Notes: a model not told the origin generated them from the letters alone. A stretch of DNA of 64,000 nt from an uncultured Sphingopyxis sp. (GCF_900078365.1 NZ_LT598653.1:2604001-2668000), one strand, 5' to 3'. Counted from the stretch's first letter, positions 41,780-50,318 are shown. Program-made: numbers and translations.

Positions 41780-42793
41780 TCAGAACAGACGCGTGATCGC
41801 GTAGAAGGCGGCCGCGACGACCGCGCTCGCCGGGATGGTGATGAACCAGGCCGCGACGACGTTGCCCGCGACGCCCCAGCGCACCGCGCTCGCACGGCGC
41901 GCGACGCCGGCGCCGATGATGCTGCCGGTGATCGTGTGCGTGGTCGATACCGGAATGCCGAGCAGGCTCGCGGTGAAGACCATGATCGACCCGCCGGTCG
42001 AGGCGGCGAAGCCCTGATGGTGCGACAGCTTGGTGATGCGGCCGCCCATCGTCTCGATGATCTTCCATCCGCCCGACAGCGTGCCCAAGGCGATCGCGAT
42101 GTAGCAGGCGAAGGCGACCCAGTGCGGCACATGGAATTCGCCCGACAGATAGCCGGTCGAATAGAGGAGGACCGCGATGATCCCCATCGTCTTCTGCGCG
42201 TCGTTGAGCCCGTGGCTGAGCGAATAGGCGGCCGAGGAAAGGAGATGGAGGTAGCGGAAGGTCGTTTCGGCGAATTTGGCGGTGGCGCGGCGAAGTGCCC
42301 AACTGCTGACGAGCATGACCAGCATCGCGAGCAGCATGCCGAGCATCGGCGACAGGAAGATCGCGATCACCGTCTTGTTGAGACCGGCCCACTGGATACC
42401 TTCGAACCCGGCATGCGCGACCCCCGCGCCGACGATCCCGCCGACCAGCGCATGGCTGGACGAGGAGGGTATGCCCTTGAGCCAAGTGACGATGTTCCAG
42501 AACATCGCGCCGACGAGCGCGCCGAACACGACCGCCGGGGTCACCAGATCCTTGTCGATCAGGCCCGCGCCGATCGTCTCCGCCACCTTGTGCAGCGCCG
42601 GGAAGGCCAGGCTGAGGAAATAGGCGGCGAAGTTGAAGAAGGCGGCGAACAGCACCGCCTGCACCGGGCGCAGCAGACGCGTCGCGACCACCGTCGCGAT
42701 GCTGTTCGCGGCATCGTGCAGCCCGTTCAGAAAGTCGAACGCCAGCGCGAGGAGGATGAGGCCGGCGAGGAGCGGGAAAGCGAGTTCGTGCAT
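41780..42793 (-). CDS. pit: Low-affinity inorganic phosphate transporter (Pit)
   Basis: Inner-membrane phosphate/metal symporter, 337 residues, about ten hydrophobic segments. Both duplicated signature motifs are present: DFLNGLHDAANSIATVVATR near residue 23 and SHGLNDAQKTMGIIAVLLY around residue 195, plus the GGIVGAGVAHAG and TGSIIGAGVARR repeats. It follows the Nudix-DUF47 gene by 15 bases on the same strand and is probably co-transcribed from the Pho-box promoter; DUF47-pit pairs are widespread. Confidence 0.95.
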   Translation of the reverse strand: MHELAFPLLAGLILLALAFDFLNGLHDAANSIATVVATRLLRPVQAVLFAAFFNFAAYFLSLAFPALHKVAETIGAGLIDKDLVTPAVVFGALVGAMFWNIVTWLKGIPSSSSHALVGGIVGAGVAHAGFEGIQWAGLNKTVIAIFLSPMLGMLLAMLVMLVSSWALRRATAKFAETTFRYLHLLSSAAYSLSHGLNDAQKTMGIIAVLLYSTGYLSGEFHVPHWVAFACYIAIALGTLSGGWKIIETMGGRITKLSHHQGFAASTGGSIMVFTASLLGIPVSTTHTITGSIIGAGVARRASAVRWGVAGNVVAAWFITIPASAVVAAAFYAITRLF

Positions 42794-42808
42794 GAAGGAC
42801 GCCCCCGC

Positions 42809-43933
42809 TTATGCGTGGTCGATGACCAGGCCGTCGATTTCGTTCGCGACATCCTCGAAGCTGTCGGTGACGCGTTCGAGATGGCGGAAGAGCTCGCGCG
42901 CGATCAGGAAGCGGGTCGGGTTCGCCTCGCCATGCTCACGGAACAGGCGCTTGAGCCCCGCCGCGTGAATCTCGTCGGCATGGCCCTCCATCCGCACCAG
43001 CCGCTCGGTGAGTTCGTGGAGGCGCGGGCCGTTGGCGCCGATGTTGCGGAGCAGCGGCAGTGCTTCCGCCGTCAGCCGCGCGGCATCGACGATGATGCCG
43101 GCGATGTCGCGCATCTCGGGCTCGAACTCGGTGACGTCGTAGAGGTCGACCGCGCCCGCGGTCTTCTGCATCTCGTCGATCGCATCGTCCATCGAGGCGA
43201 TGAGGTCGGTGATCGCACTGCGGTCGAACGGGGTCAGGAAGGTGCGGCGGACGGTCTGCAGCACTTCGCGCGTAATCGCATCGGCATCATGCTCGCGCTC
43301 GATGATTTCCTGGACATGATCTTCCATGCCCTCCCCGCCCTGCAGCATCCGTGACAGCGCGTTGGCCCCGGCGACGAGCGTCGCGGCGTGGCTTTCGAAC
43401 AGCTCGAAGAAATTTCCCTGTCGCGGCAGCAAACGCTGAAACCATGCGAACATCCGGCTTACCCCTGTCTTTTCGCTTATATTCTGGACCACGTCGCGCG
43501 GCTGCGCGACGGCGCGGAACCCCCCGTCGCCGAACGAGCGGATCAATGCCTGCAAATCGGCTTCGTCGACCGCCTTCGCGGCTTCGCGGAACGGGAACCA
43601 TTTGCGTTCCCGCTCGTCCATTTCCTTCCACTCGTCGAGCTCGTTGGTCACCGCAAGCGGAAAAACCTCGACATTGTACATGATCGACGCGCCGTTCGCC
43701 CGGCGCTTCCTATATTCATAGCTGCCGATCGGCGTCGGGCACACCGCGCCGATGACGCCCGCCTCCTCCTCGGCCTCGATCGCGGCGGCCGCGTGGCGCG
43801 CCATTCCGTTCAGCGGATTGCCCTTCGGCACCACCCAGCGTTTCGTTTCGCGCGAGGTGATCAGCAGGATTTCGGTCGGGCCGTCCTGCGCCGGGCCGCC
43901 GAATCGATAGGGAAGGACCGCGATCTGGCGCAC
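42809..43933 (-). CDS. Nudix hydrolase fused to DUF47 (PhoU-like) domain
   Basis: One uninterrupted 374-residue frame starting at GTG 43933. Residues 1-140 are a Nudix domain of the DIPP-like subgroup (LITSRETKRWVVPKGNPLNG, AAAAIEAEEEAGV); the Nudix box is divergent, with Met and Ile where the canonical first Glu and the Arg would be. From about 161 (MFAWFQRLLPRQGNFFELFE) it is a complete DUF47/PhoU-like helical domain, usually a separate protein encoded before pit. M161 (43453) has an AGGGG 8 bases upstream, so DUF47 alone could also be made. Probable phosphate-homeostasis factor acting with Pit; substrate unknown. Confidence 0.85.
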   Translation of the reverse strand: MRQIAVLPYRFGGPAQDGPTEILLITSRETKRWVVPKGNPLNGMARHAAAAIEAEEEAGVIGAVCPTPIGSYEYRKRRANGASIMYNVEVFPLAVTNELDEWKEMDERERKWFPFREAAKAVDEADLQALIRSFGDGGFRAVAQPRDVVQNISEKTGVSRMFAWFQRLLPRQGNFFELFESHAATLVAGANALSRMLQGGEGMEDHVQEIIEREHDADAITREVLQTVRRTFLTPFDRSAITDLIASMDDAIDEMQKTAGAVDLYDVTEFEPEMRDIAGIIVDAARLTAEALPLLRNIGANGPRLHELTERLVRMEGHADEIHAAGLKRLFREHGEANPTRFLIARELFRHLERVTDSFEDVANEIDGLVIDHA

Positions 43934-43968
43934 TTAGATCAATCCTTTCCTATAGTTGATACGGTGCA

Positions 43969-44019
43969 ATGGCAGAATGATGACAATTGGATTTCGCCCC
44001 TATGACAATAATGTGACAG
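43969..44019 (-). promoter_or_regulatory. Phased Pho boxes upstream of the Nudix-DUF47-pit unit
   Basis: On the minus strand CTGTCAC-ATTA-TTGTCAT (44002-44019) and TTGTCAT-CATT-CTGCCAT (43969-43986) each match the PhoB box (two CTGTCAT-like heptamers 11 bp apart). The four heptamer starts (44013, 44002, 43980, 43969) all share an 11-bp phase, with one weak unit between. TATAGG lies 14 bases downstream. PhoB control is inferred; DUF47-pit units can be PhoB-repressed (Sinorhizobium), so the sign is not known. Confidence 0.7.
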
Positions 44020-44070
44020 CGACAAGGGAGAGGCCTCTAGATCCCTCTACTTTCACGGCTGTCAATTCGA

Positions 44071-44083
44071 TTGCAAAATGCAA
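44071..44083. promoter_or_regulatory. Dyad upstream of the monooxygenase gene
   Basis: TTGCA-AAA-TGCAA is a perfect inverted repeat 46 bases before the monooxygenase start, within the AT-richer divergent region. Could be an operator for a repressor not encoded nearby. Confidence 0.35.
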
Positions 44084-44128
44084 CGCGGTGCGTAAGCTGC
44101 CACCCAAAGACAGATGGGAGACGAGACG

Positions 44129-45667
44129 ATGGCAGGCACGGCGACGATGGAACGCCCCGTGGACGCGAAGGCTGCACCGGTCGATCAGGACGTGCTGATC
44201 GTCGGCGCCGGCATTTCGGGCATCGGCATGGCCGTGCATCTCCAGATGAATTGCCCCGACCGCAGCTTCGCGCTGGTCGAGCGCCGCGAGCAGCTTGGCG
44301 GCACCTGGGACCTGTTCCGCTACCCCGGCATCCGTTCGGACAGCGACATGCACACGCTCGGCTTCATCTTCGAACCCTGGAAGCACGAGAAATCGATCGC
44401 CGACGGCCCGGCGATCCTCGAATATCTGAACCGCATCGTCGACGAGCGCCATATCCGCGAGCGTATCCGCTTCGACCGCAAGGTCGTCGGCGCCGACTGG
44501 GACAGTGCTGCGGCGCGCTGGACGGTGACGATGGAGGACAGCAAGGGTGCGACTTCGACGACCACCGCGCGCTGGCTCTACCTCGGCTCGGGCTATTATG
44601 ATTATGACGAGCCCTTCGATGCCGGGTTCGCGGGGCGCGAGGATTTCCAGGGGCAGATCATCCACCCGCAATTCTGGCCCAAGGACCTCGATTACCAGGG
44701 CAAGAAGGTCGTCGTGATCGGATCGGGCGCGACCGCGGTCACCATCGTGCCGTCGATGAAGGGAGCGGCGCACGTCACGATGCTCCAGCGCACCCCGACC
44801 TGGTATTTCATCCGCCCGGCCAAGGACGGCTTCGCCAATTTCCTGCGCAAATTCCTGCCCGAAGAGCTCGCCTACAAAATCACGCGCTTCAAGAATGTCC
44901 GGTTGCAGGACATCGCCTTCCGCCGCGCGCGCGAGAAGCCCGAGAAGGTCAAGGAGTTCCTGACCAAGAAGCTGAAGGAAAGCCTTGGCGACCATTATGA
45001 CGCCGAAGCCTTCACCCCGCCCTACAATCCGTGGGAGCAGCGGCTGTGCCTCGTTCCCGACGCCGATTTCTTCGAAGCGATGAAGGCAGGCGAGGCATCG
45101 GTCGTCACCGATCATATCGAGAAGTTCGACAGCACGGGCATCCAGCTCAAGTCGGGCAAACATCTCGACGCCGACATCATCATCACCGCGACGGGGCTGA
45201 AGCTCGCGGTCGCAGGCAAGATTCCGGTGCGTGTCGACGGCGAGCCCGTCAACTGGCACGATCATTATTATTACAAGGCGTGCATGTTCTCGAACGTCCC
45301 GAATTTCTCGGCGGTGTTCGGATATCTCAACGCGAGCTGGACGCTGCGCGCCGATATCGTGTCCGAATATGTCTGCCGCGTGCTCAATCATATGCGCGAT
45401 ACGGGAACGACGGTCGCGACCCCGGCGCTCGCCGATCCGGCGAGCCTCGAAGAGGAAAATGTCTTCGACTTCTCGTCAGGCTATATCCAGCGGTCGCTGC
45501 ACATCATGCCCAAGAGCACGGCGTCGCTGCCATGGCGGCTCAGCCAGAATTATGTGCAGGACCGCGTCGACATGCGCACCGGGGCGATTGCCGACGGCGT
45601 GCTGACGTTCAGCAACGCGGACGCGACCGTAGCGGCAGCGCCCGCGGAACTCGAAGCGGCGGAATAA
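44129..45667 (+). CDS. FAD-dependent monooxygenase, Baeyer-Villiger type
   Basis: 512-residue flavoprotein monooxygenase. FAD motif GAGISG (26-31), NADPH motif GSGATA (198-203), and between them F173-x-G175-x3-H179-x3-W183-P184, the Baeyer-Villiger fingerprint. LGGTWDLFRYPGIRSDSDM is typical of the EtaA/EthA-like group, which oxidises ketones or activates thioamides. Cytoplasmic; substrate unknown. The ATG at 44129 is chosen because GGGAG lies 8 bases before it; an ATG at 44114 is also in frame. Divergent from the phosphate module and without pathway neighbours. Confidence 0.9.
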   Translation: MAGTATMERPVDAKAAPVDQDVLIVGAGISGIGMAVHLQMNCPDRSFALVERREQLGGTWDLFRYPGIRSDSDMHTLGFIFEPWKHEKSIADGPAILEYLNRIVDERHIRERIRFDRKVVGADWDSAAARWTVTMEDSKGATSTTTARWLYLGSGYYDYDEPFDAGFAGREDFQGQIIHPQFWPKDLDYQGKKVVVIGSGATAVTIVPSMKGAAHVTMLQRTPTWYFIRPAKDGFANFLRKFLPEELAYKITRFKNVRLQDIAFRRAREKPEKVKEFLTKKLKESLGDHYDAEAFTPPYNPWEQRLCLVPDADFFEAMKAGEASVVTDHIEKFDSTGIQLKSGKHLDADIIITATGLKLAVAGKIPVRVDGEPVNWHDHYYYKACMFSNVPNFSAVFGYLNASWTLRADIVSEYVCRVLNHMRDTGTTVATPALADPASLEEENVFDFSSGYIQRSLHIMPKSTASLPWRLSQNYVQDRVDMRTGAIADGVLTFSNADATVAAAPAELEAAE

Positions 45668-45671
45668 AGCA

Positions 45672-45749
45672 CGTCGCCCCCGCGAAGGCGGGGGCCGCTG
45701 GAGAGATAGCGCAAGGCCGATAGCGGCCCCCGCCTTCGCGGGAGCGACG
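45672..45749. repeat. Family B REPIN-like element (copy 2)
   Basis: CGTCGCCCCCGCGAAGGCGG and its mirror, with inner AGCGCAAGG / TATCGGCC-like remnants. It fills the convergent gap between the monooxygenase and DUF3008 genes. Confidence 0.9.
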
Positions 45750-45772
45750 TGGAAATCGGCGGCCCCGCTTTG

Positions 45773-45955
45773 TCAATCCGCGTGCTCGGGCTTGCCCTTG
45801 GTCGAGCCCTTGGCGAAATCCTCGAGCTGTTTTTCGGTCATGCTGTCGACCATCTGTTTCGACGCGCCTTTCAGTTTCGACTTGGGCGTGTCGCCGCGCT
45901 TGGCGCTGAGCGCGGCGCCGGCGGCTTTCTGCTGGGCTTTCGATTTGGCTGGCAT
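45773..45955 (-). CDS. DUF3008 family small basic protein
   Basis: 60-residue Lys/Ala-rich protein of DUF3008: MPAKSKAQQKAAGAAL at the start and SKQMVDSMTEKQLEDFAKGS in the middle are characteristic. Function unknown; often seen with stress genes. It follows the SDR gene by 23 bases on the same strand and is probably the last gene of a three-gene operon. Confidence 0.88.
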   Translation of the reverse strand: MPAKSKAQQKAAGAALSAKRGDTPKSKLKGASKQMVDSMTEKQLEDFAKGSTKGKPEHAD

Positions 45956-45978
45956 GGTCTCTCTCCTTGCCCGCCCCG

Positions 45979-46914
45979 CTAGCCATTAACGATTGTGCCG
46001 CCGTTGGGATGCAGCACCTGACCCGACATATAGCTGCTGTCGTCGCACGCGAGGAACAGAAAGCAGGGCGCGACCTCATTGGGTTCGCCGGGCCGTTTCA
46101 TCGGCGTGCTTTCACCGAACGTGGCGACCTTTTCGGCGGGCGCACCGCCGCGCGGGTTGAGCGGGGTCCAGATCGGGCCGGGCGCGACGCCGTTCACGCG
46201 AATGCCCTTCTCGACCAGATTTTCGCTCAAGGAACGGGTGAAGGCGGTGATCGCGCCCTTGGTGGCGCTGTAATCGAGCAGGCCCTTCGACCCCTGATAC
46301 ATGGTCACGCTGGTGCAATTGACGATCGCGGCTCCTTTTTTGAGGTGCGGCAGCGCAGCCTGAACCAGATAGAACATGCCGAAGATATTGGTCGCGAAGG
46401 TCCGCTGCAGTTGGTCCTCGCCGATGTCGCGGATATCCGCCGCCGGATGCTGCTCGCCGGCATTGTTGATGAGAATGTCGAGGCGACCGAGCTTCTCGAC
46501 CGTCTGCGCGACGATCTTTTCGCCCGCCTTCGGCTTGCCGACATCGGCCTTGATCGCAATCGCCCGCCGCCCTTCGGCCTCAACGATTGCGGCGGTTTCG
46601 ACCGCGTCGGCTCGGTTCTCGAGATAGACGACCGCGATGTCGGCGCCCTCGCGCGCGAAGAGCGCGCAGACCGCGCGGCCGATGCCGCTGTCGCCGCCGG
46701 TGACGATCGCCACCTTGCCGTCGAGCCGCCCCGACCCCGGGTAGCGCGGCTGCCATTTCGGGGCGCGGTCGAGGTCGGATTCGCGGTCCGACGGCGGCTG
46801 GGCTATCGTCTTGCCGCTCCCGACTTCGCGGCGCAGCTTGGCCGCCGCGCTCCGCTTGCCCTTCTTTTCCTTCGCGCTTTCGCCGACCTTGCCGGCTTTG
46901 GGCCGCTTCGCCAT
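45979..46914 (-). CDS. SDR family oxidoreductase with basic N-terminal extension
   Basis: 311-residue short-chain dehydrogenase. A Lys/Arg-rich extension of about 60 residues precedes the cofactor motif TGGDSGIG (72-79); NNAGEQHP, the YSATK active-site pair and APGPIWTPLNP are typical of the YhdF/YhxC general-stress subgroup. Substrate unknown. It lies between a lipoprotein gene (13 bases upstream) and DUF3008 (23 bases downstream), all co-directional, and the operon has a candidate sigma-EcfG promoter. Confidence 0.9.
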   Translation of the reverse strand: MAKRPKAGKVGESAKEKKGKRSAAAKLRREVGSGKTIAQPPSDRESDLDRAPKWQPRYPGSGRLDGKVAIVTGGDSGIGRAVCALFAREGADIAVVYLENRADAVETAAIVEAEGRRAIAIKADVGKPKAGEKIVAQTVEKLGRLDILINNAGEQHPAADIRDIGEDQLQRTFATNIFGMFYLVQAALPHLKKGAAIVNCTSVTMYQGSKGLLDYSATKGAITAFTRSLSENLVEKGIRVNGVAPGPIWTPLNPRGGAPAEKVATFGESTPMKRPGEPNEVAPCFLFLACDDSSYMSGQVLHPNGGTIVNG

Positions 46915-46927
46915 CGCTTGTCCTTGT

Positions 46928-47761
46928 TCAGTTGATGGGGAGAAAGTCGCGCGCGAACTCGTCTTTCACGACCTTGACGAGCGCGCCGGTCATCGGGACG
47001 TTGATCTTCCAGCTTCCCTCGGCATAGGGGCCGATCTCATAGGGCGCGATCGCGATCGTCAGGCGGTCGAGATAACGCCCGTCCGACGAGCCGAGCCACA
47101 CGGTCTGCGCCGACGCAGGCGGGCATTTGGCGAAGACGCCATCGGGCGCTTCGTCAATCGCGATCCCTCTCGCCGCCTTCGCGCGCTCGATCGCAGCGCA
47201 AAAGGGTTCGCGGACCGCCGCGTCGAACGCCGCGCTGCTCTTGAACAGGTCGAGCGGCTTCATCCGCTCGCGCCGGTTGCGATCCCAGATCAGCGTATCG
47301 AAACTCTGCATGCCGTGCGCGCCGCCCGAATAGGTTCCGATCTCCGCCGACAGGCTCAGGAAACGCGGGGTGCTGGTGACGCGCTTCCAGGTCTGGAGAT
47401 GGCTATGTTTGCGATAGGGGAAACCCTCTTTCTCCGCCGCCGCCTTGTCGCGTCCGGCCGCGGTGACGAGCGCCTCGCGTTTCGTCGCCCGATCTTCGTC
47501 GAGCAATTTCGCCAGTTCGGGAATTTGCGCGGCGTCCGCCGGATAGGCATAGGCGAATTCGATCAGCTCATTGTCTTCGCTGACGTTCGAAGCGGGCGCC
47601 TGCTTTGCGGCCTCGTCGACGGCGCCCTGCGGCGGCGCGCCGGGCACCGACGCCGCGGCCACTTTCTCCGCCTTGGTCGGCGCGTCTTCGGAACAGCCCG
47701 CCAGCAACAGCGCGCCGGCAAGGATCGGGATGGCGTTTCGCCAGGCCTTTTCAGTCATCAT
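46928..47761 (-). CDS. Predicted lipoprotein with DUF4163/DUF3298-like domain
   Basis: 277 residues with a signal peptide and lipobox LLAGC (lipid Cys near residue 23). The body fits the DUF4163 plus DUF3298 pattern: FAYAYPADAAQIPELAKLLDE, FLSLSAEIGTYSGGAHGMQSF and LTIAIAPYEIGPYAEG, also seen in anti-sigma factor RsiV-like and peptidoglycan-related proteins. No catalytic residues recognised. The ATG at 47761 (MMTEKAWRN) or 47758 starts the signal peptide. First gene of the SDR-DUF3008 operon, divergent from the aminopeptidase gene. Confidence 0.8.
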   Translation of the reverse strand: MMTEKAWRNAIPILAGALLLAGCSEDAPTKAEKVAAASVPGAPPQGAVDEAAKQAPASNVSEDNELIEFAYAYPADAAQIPELAKLLDEDRATKREALVTAAGRDKAAAEKEGFPYRKHSHLQTWKRVTSTPRFLSLSAEIGTYSGGAHGMQSFDTLIWDRNRRERMKPLDLFKSSAAFDAAVREPFCAAIERAKAARGIAIDEAPDGVFAKCPPASAQTVWLGSSDGRYLDRLTIAIAPYEIGPYAEGSWKINVPMTGALVKVVKDEFARDFLPIN

Positions 47762-47769
47762 GCCGACAT

Positions 47770-47794
47770 AACGCCGGGAATCGACAAAGTTTCC
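47770..47794 (-). promoter_or_regulatory. Candidate sigma-EcfG (general stress) promoter
   Basis: On the minus strand GGAAA and CGTT are separated by 16 bases, one mismatch from the alphaproteobacterial general-stress consensus GGAAC-N16/17-CGTT. It lies just upstream of the lipoprotein-SDR-DUF3008 operon, whose gene types suit a stress regulon. The leader would be very short. Confidence 0.45.
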
Positions 47795-47816
47795 CGACCG
47801 GCCTAGCACGGCTCGT

Positions 47817-49283
47817 ATGACCGACTATTCCGACATGATCCAGCCCGACAAGGGACAGGATGCCCGCCCCATCCATCTCGTCGACAAAAAGACTTATGAC
47901 GAGTGGCTGAAGGGCCGCAGCGCGCGCGAACGCGCCCATCTGGCGGCGGTCGGCTTCAAGCCCGATGCGTTCGTCCATGCGATCCTGCCGGGCGACGATC
48001 CCGAAAAATGGGCGGTCGTCACCACCGTCGCCGATGTCGCGAGCCTGTCGGCCTGGTGCCTCGCCAAGCTGGGCCAGATCCTGCCCGAAGGCCGCTACCG
48101 GCTCGAAGGCCAGCAGCCCGGCAAGGCGCTGTTCGGCTGGATGAGCGCGCAATATCGCTTCGACGCCTATAAATCGAAGGCGCCCGCCAAAGGACCGCGC
48201 GTCCTGCTGACCACCGACGTCGGCACGATCGCGCCCATCGTTGCCGAAATGCGCGCGGTCGCGCTCGTCCGCGACCTCGTCAACACGCCCGCCGCCGACA
48301 TGGGGCCCGCCGCGATCGAGAAGGCGGCCGAACGCATCGCCAAGGCGCATGGCGGCAAACTGACCGTCACCAAGGGCGAGGCGCTCGAACAAGGCTATCC
48401 GATGATCCACGCGGTCGGCCGCGCCGCGGCGAAGCATCACGCGCCGCGGCTGATCGAGATCGAGTGGGGCAAGGAGGATCATCCGCGCGTCGCGCTCGTC
48501 GGCAAGGGGATCAGCTTCGACAGCGGCGGGCTCGACATCAAGCCCGCAGCGGGGATGCGGCTGATGAAGAAGGATATGGGCGGCGCGGCGCATGTGCTCG
48601 CGCTCGCCGAACTGGTGATGGCGAGCGGGCTGCCGGTGCGGCTCCACTGCCTCGTCGCAGCGGCCGAAAATGCGATCTCGTCCGACGCCTTCCGTCCCGG
48701 CGACGTGCTGAAAAGCCGTAAGGGTTTGACGGTCGAGATCGGCAACACCGATGCCGAAGGACGGCTCGTACTCGGCGATGCGCTGGCGAAGGCGGGCGAG
48801 GCCCAGCCCGAGCTCATCGTCGATTTCGCGACGCTGACCGGCGCCGCGCGCGTCGCGCTCGAACAGGCGCACGCCGAGCTGCTGTCGCATGCCGGTCAGC
48901 GTCACGCCGCGCGCGTCGCGCTCGGCCCCGACCTGCCGCCGCTCTTCGCCAACGACGACGCGCTTGCCGAAGCGATGATCGCGGGCGGGATCGAGCGCGA
49001 CGATCCCTTGTGGCGCATGCCATTGTGGGATCCCTATGCCGACCTGCTCGAAACCGACATCGCCGACCTCGGCAATGCGGGCAGTTCGCCCTTCGCAGGG
49101 TCGATCACCGCCGCGCTGTTCCTGAAACGCTTCGTGCCCGAAGGCACCGCCTGGGCGCATCTCGACACCTTCGCCTGGCGTCCCTCGGCCAAGCCCGGCC
49201 GGCCAAAGGGCGGCGCGGCACTGGGATTGCGCGCGGCGTGGGCGATGCTCCAGACGCGCTACGACCGGCGGGCGAAGGGCTGA
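47817..49283 (+). CDS. M17 family leucyl aminopeptidase
   Basis: 488-residue cytosolic metallo-exopeptidase. The catalytic domain carries VGKGISFDSGGLDIKPAAGM with metal-binding Lys and Asp, RLMKKDMGGAA with a catalytic Lys, and the signature NTDAEGRLVLGDAL. The N-terminal domain differs from E. coli PepA, closer to the PepB-like or generic M17 group found in alphaproteobacteria. Two manganese or zinc ions expected. Followed on the same strand by NlpC/P60 after 85 bases. Confidence 0.92.
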   Translation: MTDYSDMIQPDKGQDARPIHLVDKKTYDEWLKGRSARERAHLAAVGFKPDAFVHAILPGDDPEKWAVVTTVADVASLSAWCLAKLGQILPEGRYRLEGQQPGKALFGWMSAQYRFDAYKSKAPAKGPRVLLTTDVGTIAPIVAEMRAVALVRDLVNTPAADMGPAAIEKAAERIAKAHGGKLTVTKGEALEQGYPMIHAVGRAAAKHHAPRLIEIEWGKEDHPRVALVGKGISFDSGGLDIKPAAGMRLMKKDMGGAAHVLALAELVMASGLPVRLHCLVAAAENAISSDAFRPGDVLKSRKGLTVEIGNTDAEGRLVLGDALAKAGEAQPELIVDFATLTGAARVALEQAHAELLSHAGQRHAARVALGPDLPPLFANDDALAEAMIAGGIERDDPLWRMPLWDPYADLLETDIADLGNAGSSPFAGSITAALFLKRFVPEGTAWAHLDTFAWRPSAKPGRPKGGAALGLRAAWAMLQTRYDRRAKG

Positions 49284-49368
49284 ACATTCTTGATAAAGCC
49301 GGTCCTGCTGGTCTAATGGCGCGCGATTGTCCGCGCCCGGCGGACCCCGGGTTTCAACAGGACGGCAA

Positions 49369-50313
49369 GTGACAGCAGACAGCGGCGAAAATTCAGCGGC
49401 CAATCGCGTGCGCATGGGACGCCCCGGCGCCGCTGGCGCGGGCCGTGACCGGTTCGGTCTGACCGGAAGGTCGCAGGACTTCGATCCGCGCGTCGTCGCG
49501 ATCCGTCCCGACCTCGCCGATATTGCCGTCGCCGGTACGCATTTCGCGCCGCATTATGCCGCGCCGATGATGCGCAGCGGCGTCCTGCCCGCCGCGGCGC
49601 TGCGCGCCTCCCCCTCGGTCGATGCCGACCAGACGAGCGAATTGCTGTTCGGCGAAGGCTTTGCCCTGCTCGACCTTACCGGCGGCTGGGCGTGGGGTTA
49701 TTGCCTCGCCGACCATTATGTCGGCTATCTCGCCGCCGAGGCTCTTGCGGCCCCGATCGCGCCGACGCACCGCGTCGAAATGATCGAAGCGATGCTCCAC
49801 AGCGCGCCCGACGCCGCGAGCGGCGGACCCGCCGTGCTGCCGCGCGGCGCGCTGGTGATGGGCGAAGTCGAGGGCGAATGGCTCGCGACTTCGCACGGCT
49901 ATCTGCCGCTCGCCGCGCTCGCCGAAGTGGGCACGCAAGACAGCGATCCCGCCGAACTCGCCGAACAGATGATCGGCACCCCTTATCTTTGGGGCGGACG
50001 CACCGCGAAGGGCGTCGACTGCTCGGGCCTAGTCCAGCTCGTCTGGGGCGCGGCGGGGGTGCAACTGCCGCGCGACAGCGACCTTCAGTTGGCCGCGCTC
50101 GGCCCCGACAAGGACGTCGATCCGGCGGCGCTCGCGCGCGGCGACCTGGTCTTCTTTCCCGGCCATGTCGGCATCATGGCCGACGACAAGAATATCATCC
50201 ACGCGAGCCGACGATGGATGGCGGTGAAGGCCGAGCCGCTGGCCGACGTCATCGCGCGTTCGGCCGCAAAGGATCATGATCCGCCGGTGAGCGGATATAA
50301 AAGACTGCGATAA
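49369..50313 (+). CDS. NlpC/P60 family peptidase with SH3-like domains
   Basis: 314-residue C40 peptidase probably cleaving cell-wall peptides. The C-terminal domain has the complete triad: C218 in GVDCSGLVQ, H266 in PGHVGIM and H278 in NIIHAS. The region before it (about 45-190) looks like two bacterial SH3 domains as in YkfC (SELLFGEGFALLDLTGGWAWG). No signal peptide seen, so it may act on recycled muropeptides in the cytoplasm, fitting the nearby aminopeptidase. The GTG at 49369 has AGGA 6 bases upstream. Confidence 0.9.
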   Translation: MTADSGENSAANRVRMGRPGAAGAGRDRFGLTGRSQDFDPRVVAIRPDLADIAVAGTHFAPHYAAPMMRSGVLPAAALRASPSVDADQTSELLFGEGFALLDLTGGWAWGYCLADHYVGYLAAEALAAPIAPTHRVEMIEAMLHSAPDAASGGPAVLPRGALVMGEVEGEWLATSHGYLPLAALAEVGTQDSDPAELAEQMIGTPYLWGGRTAKGVDCSGLVQLVWGAAGVQLPRDSDLQLAALGPDKDVDPAALARGDLVFFPGHVGIMADDKNIIHASRRWMAVKAEPLADVIARSAAKDHDPPVSGYKRLR

Positions 50314-50318
50314 TCATC

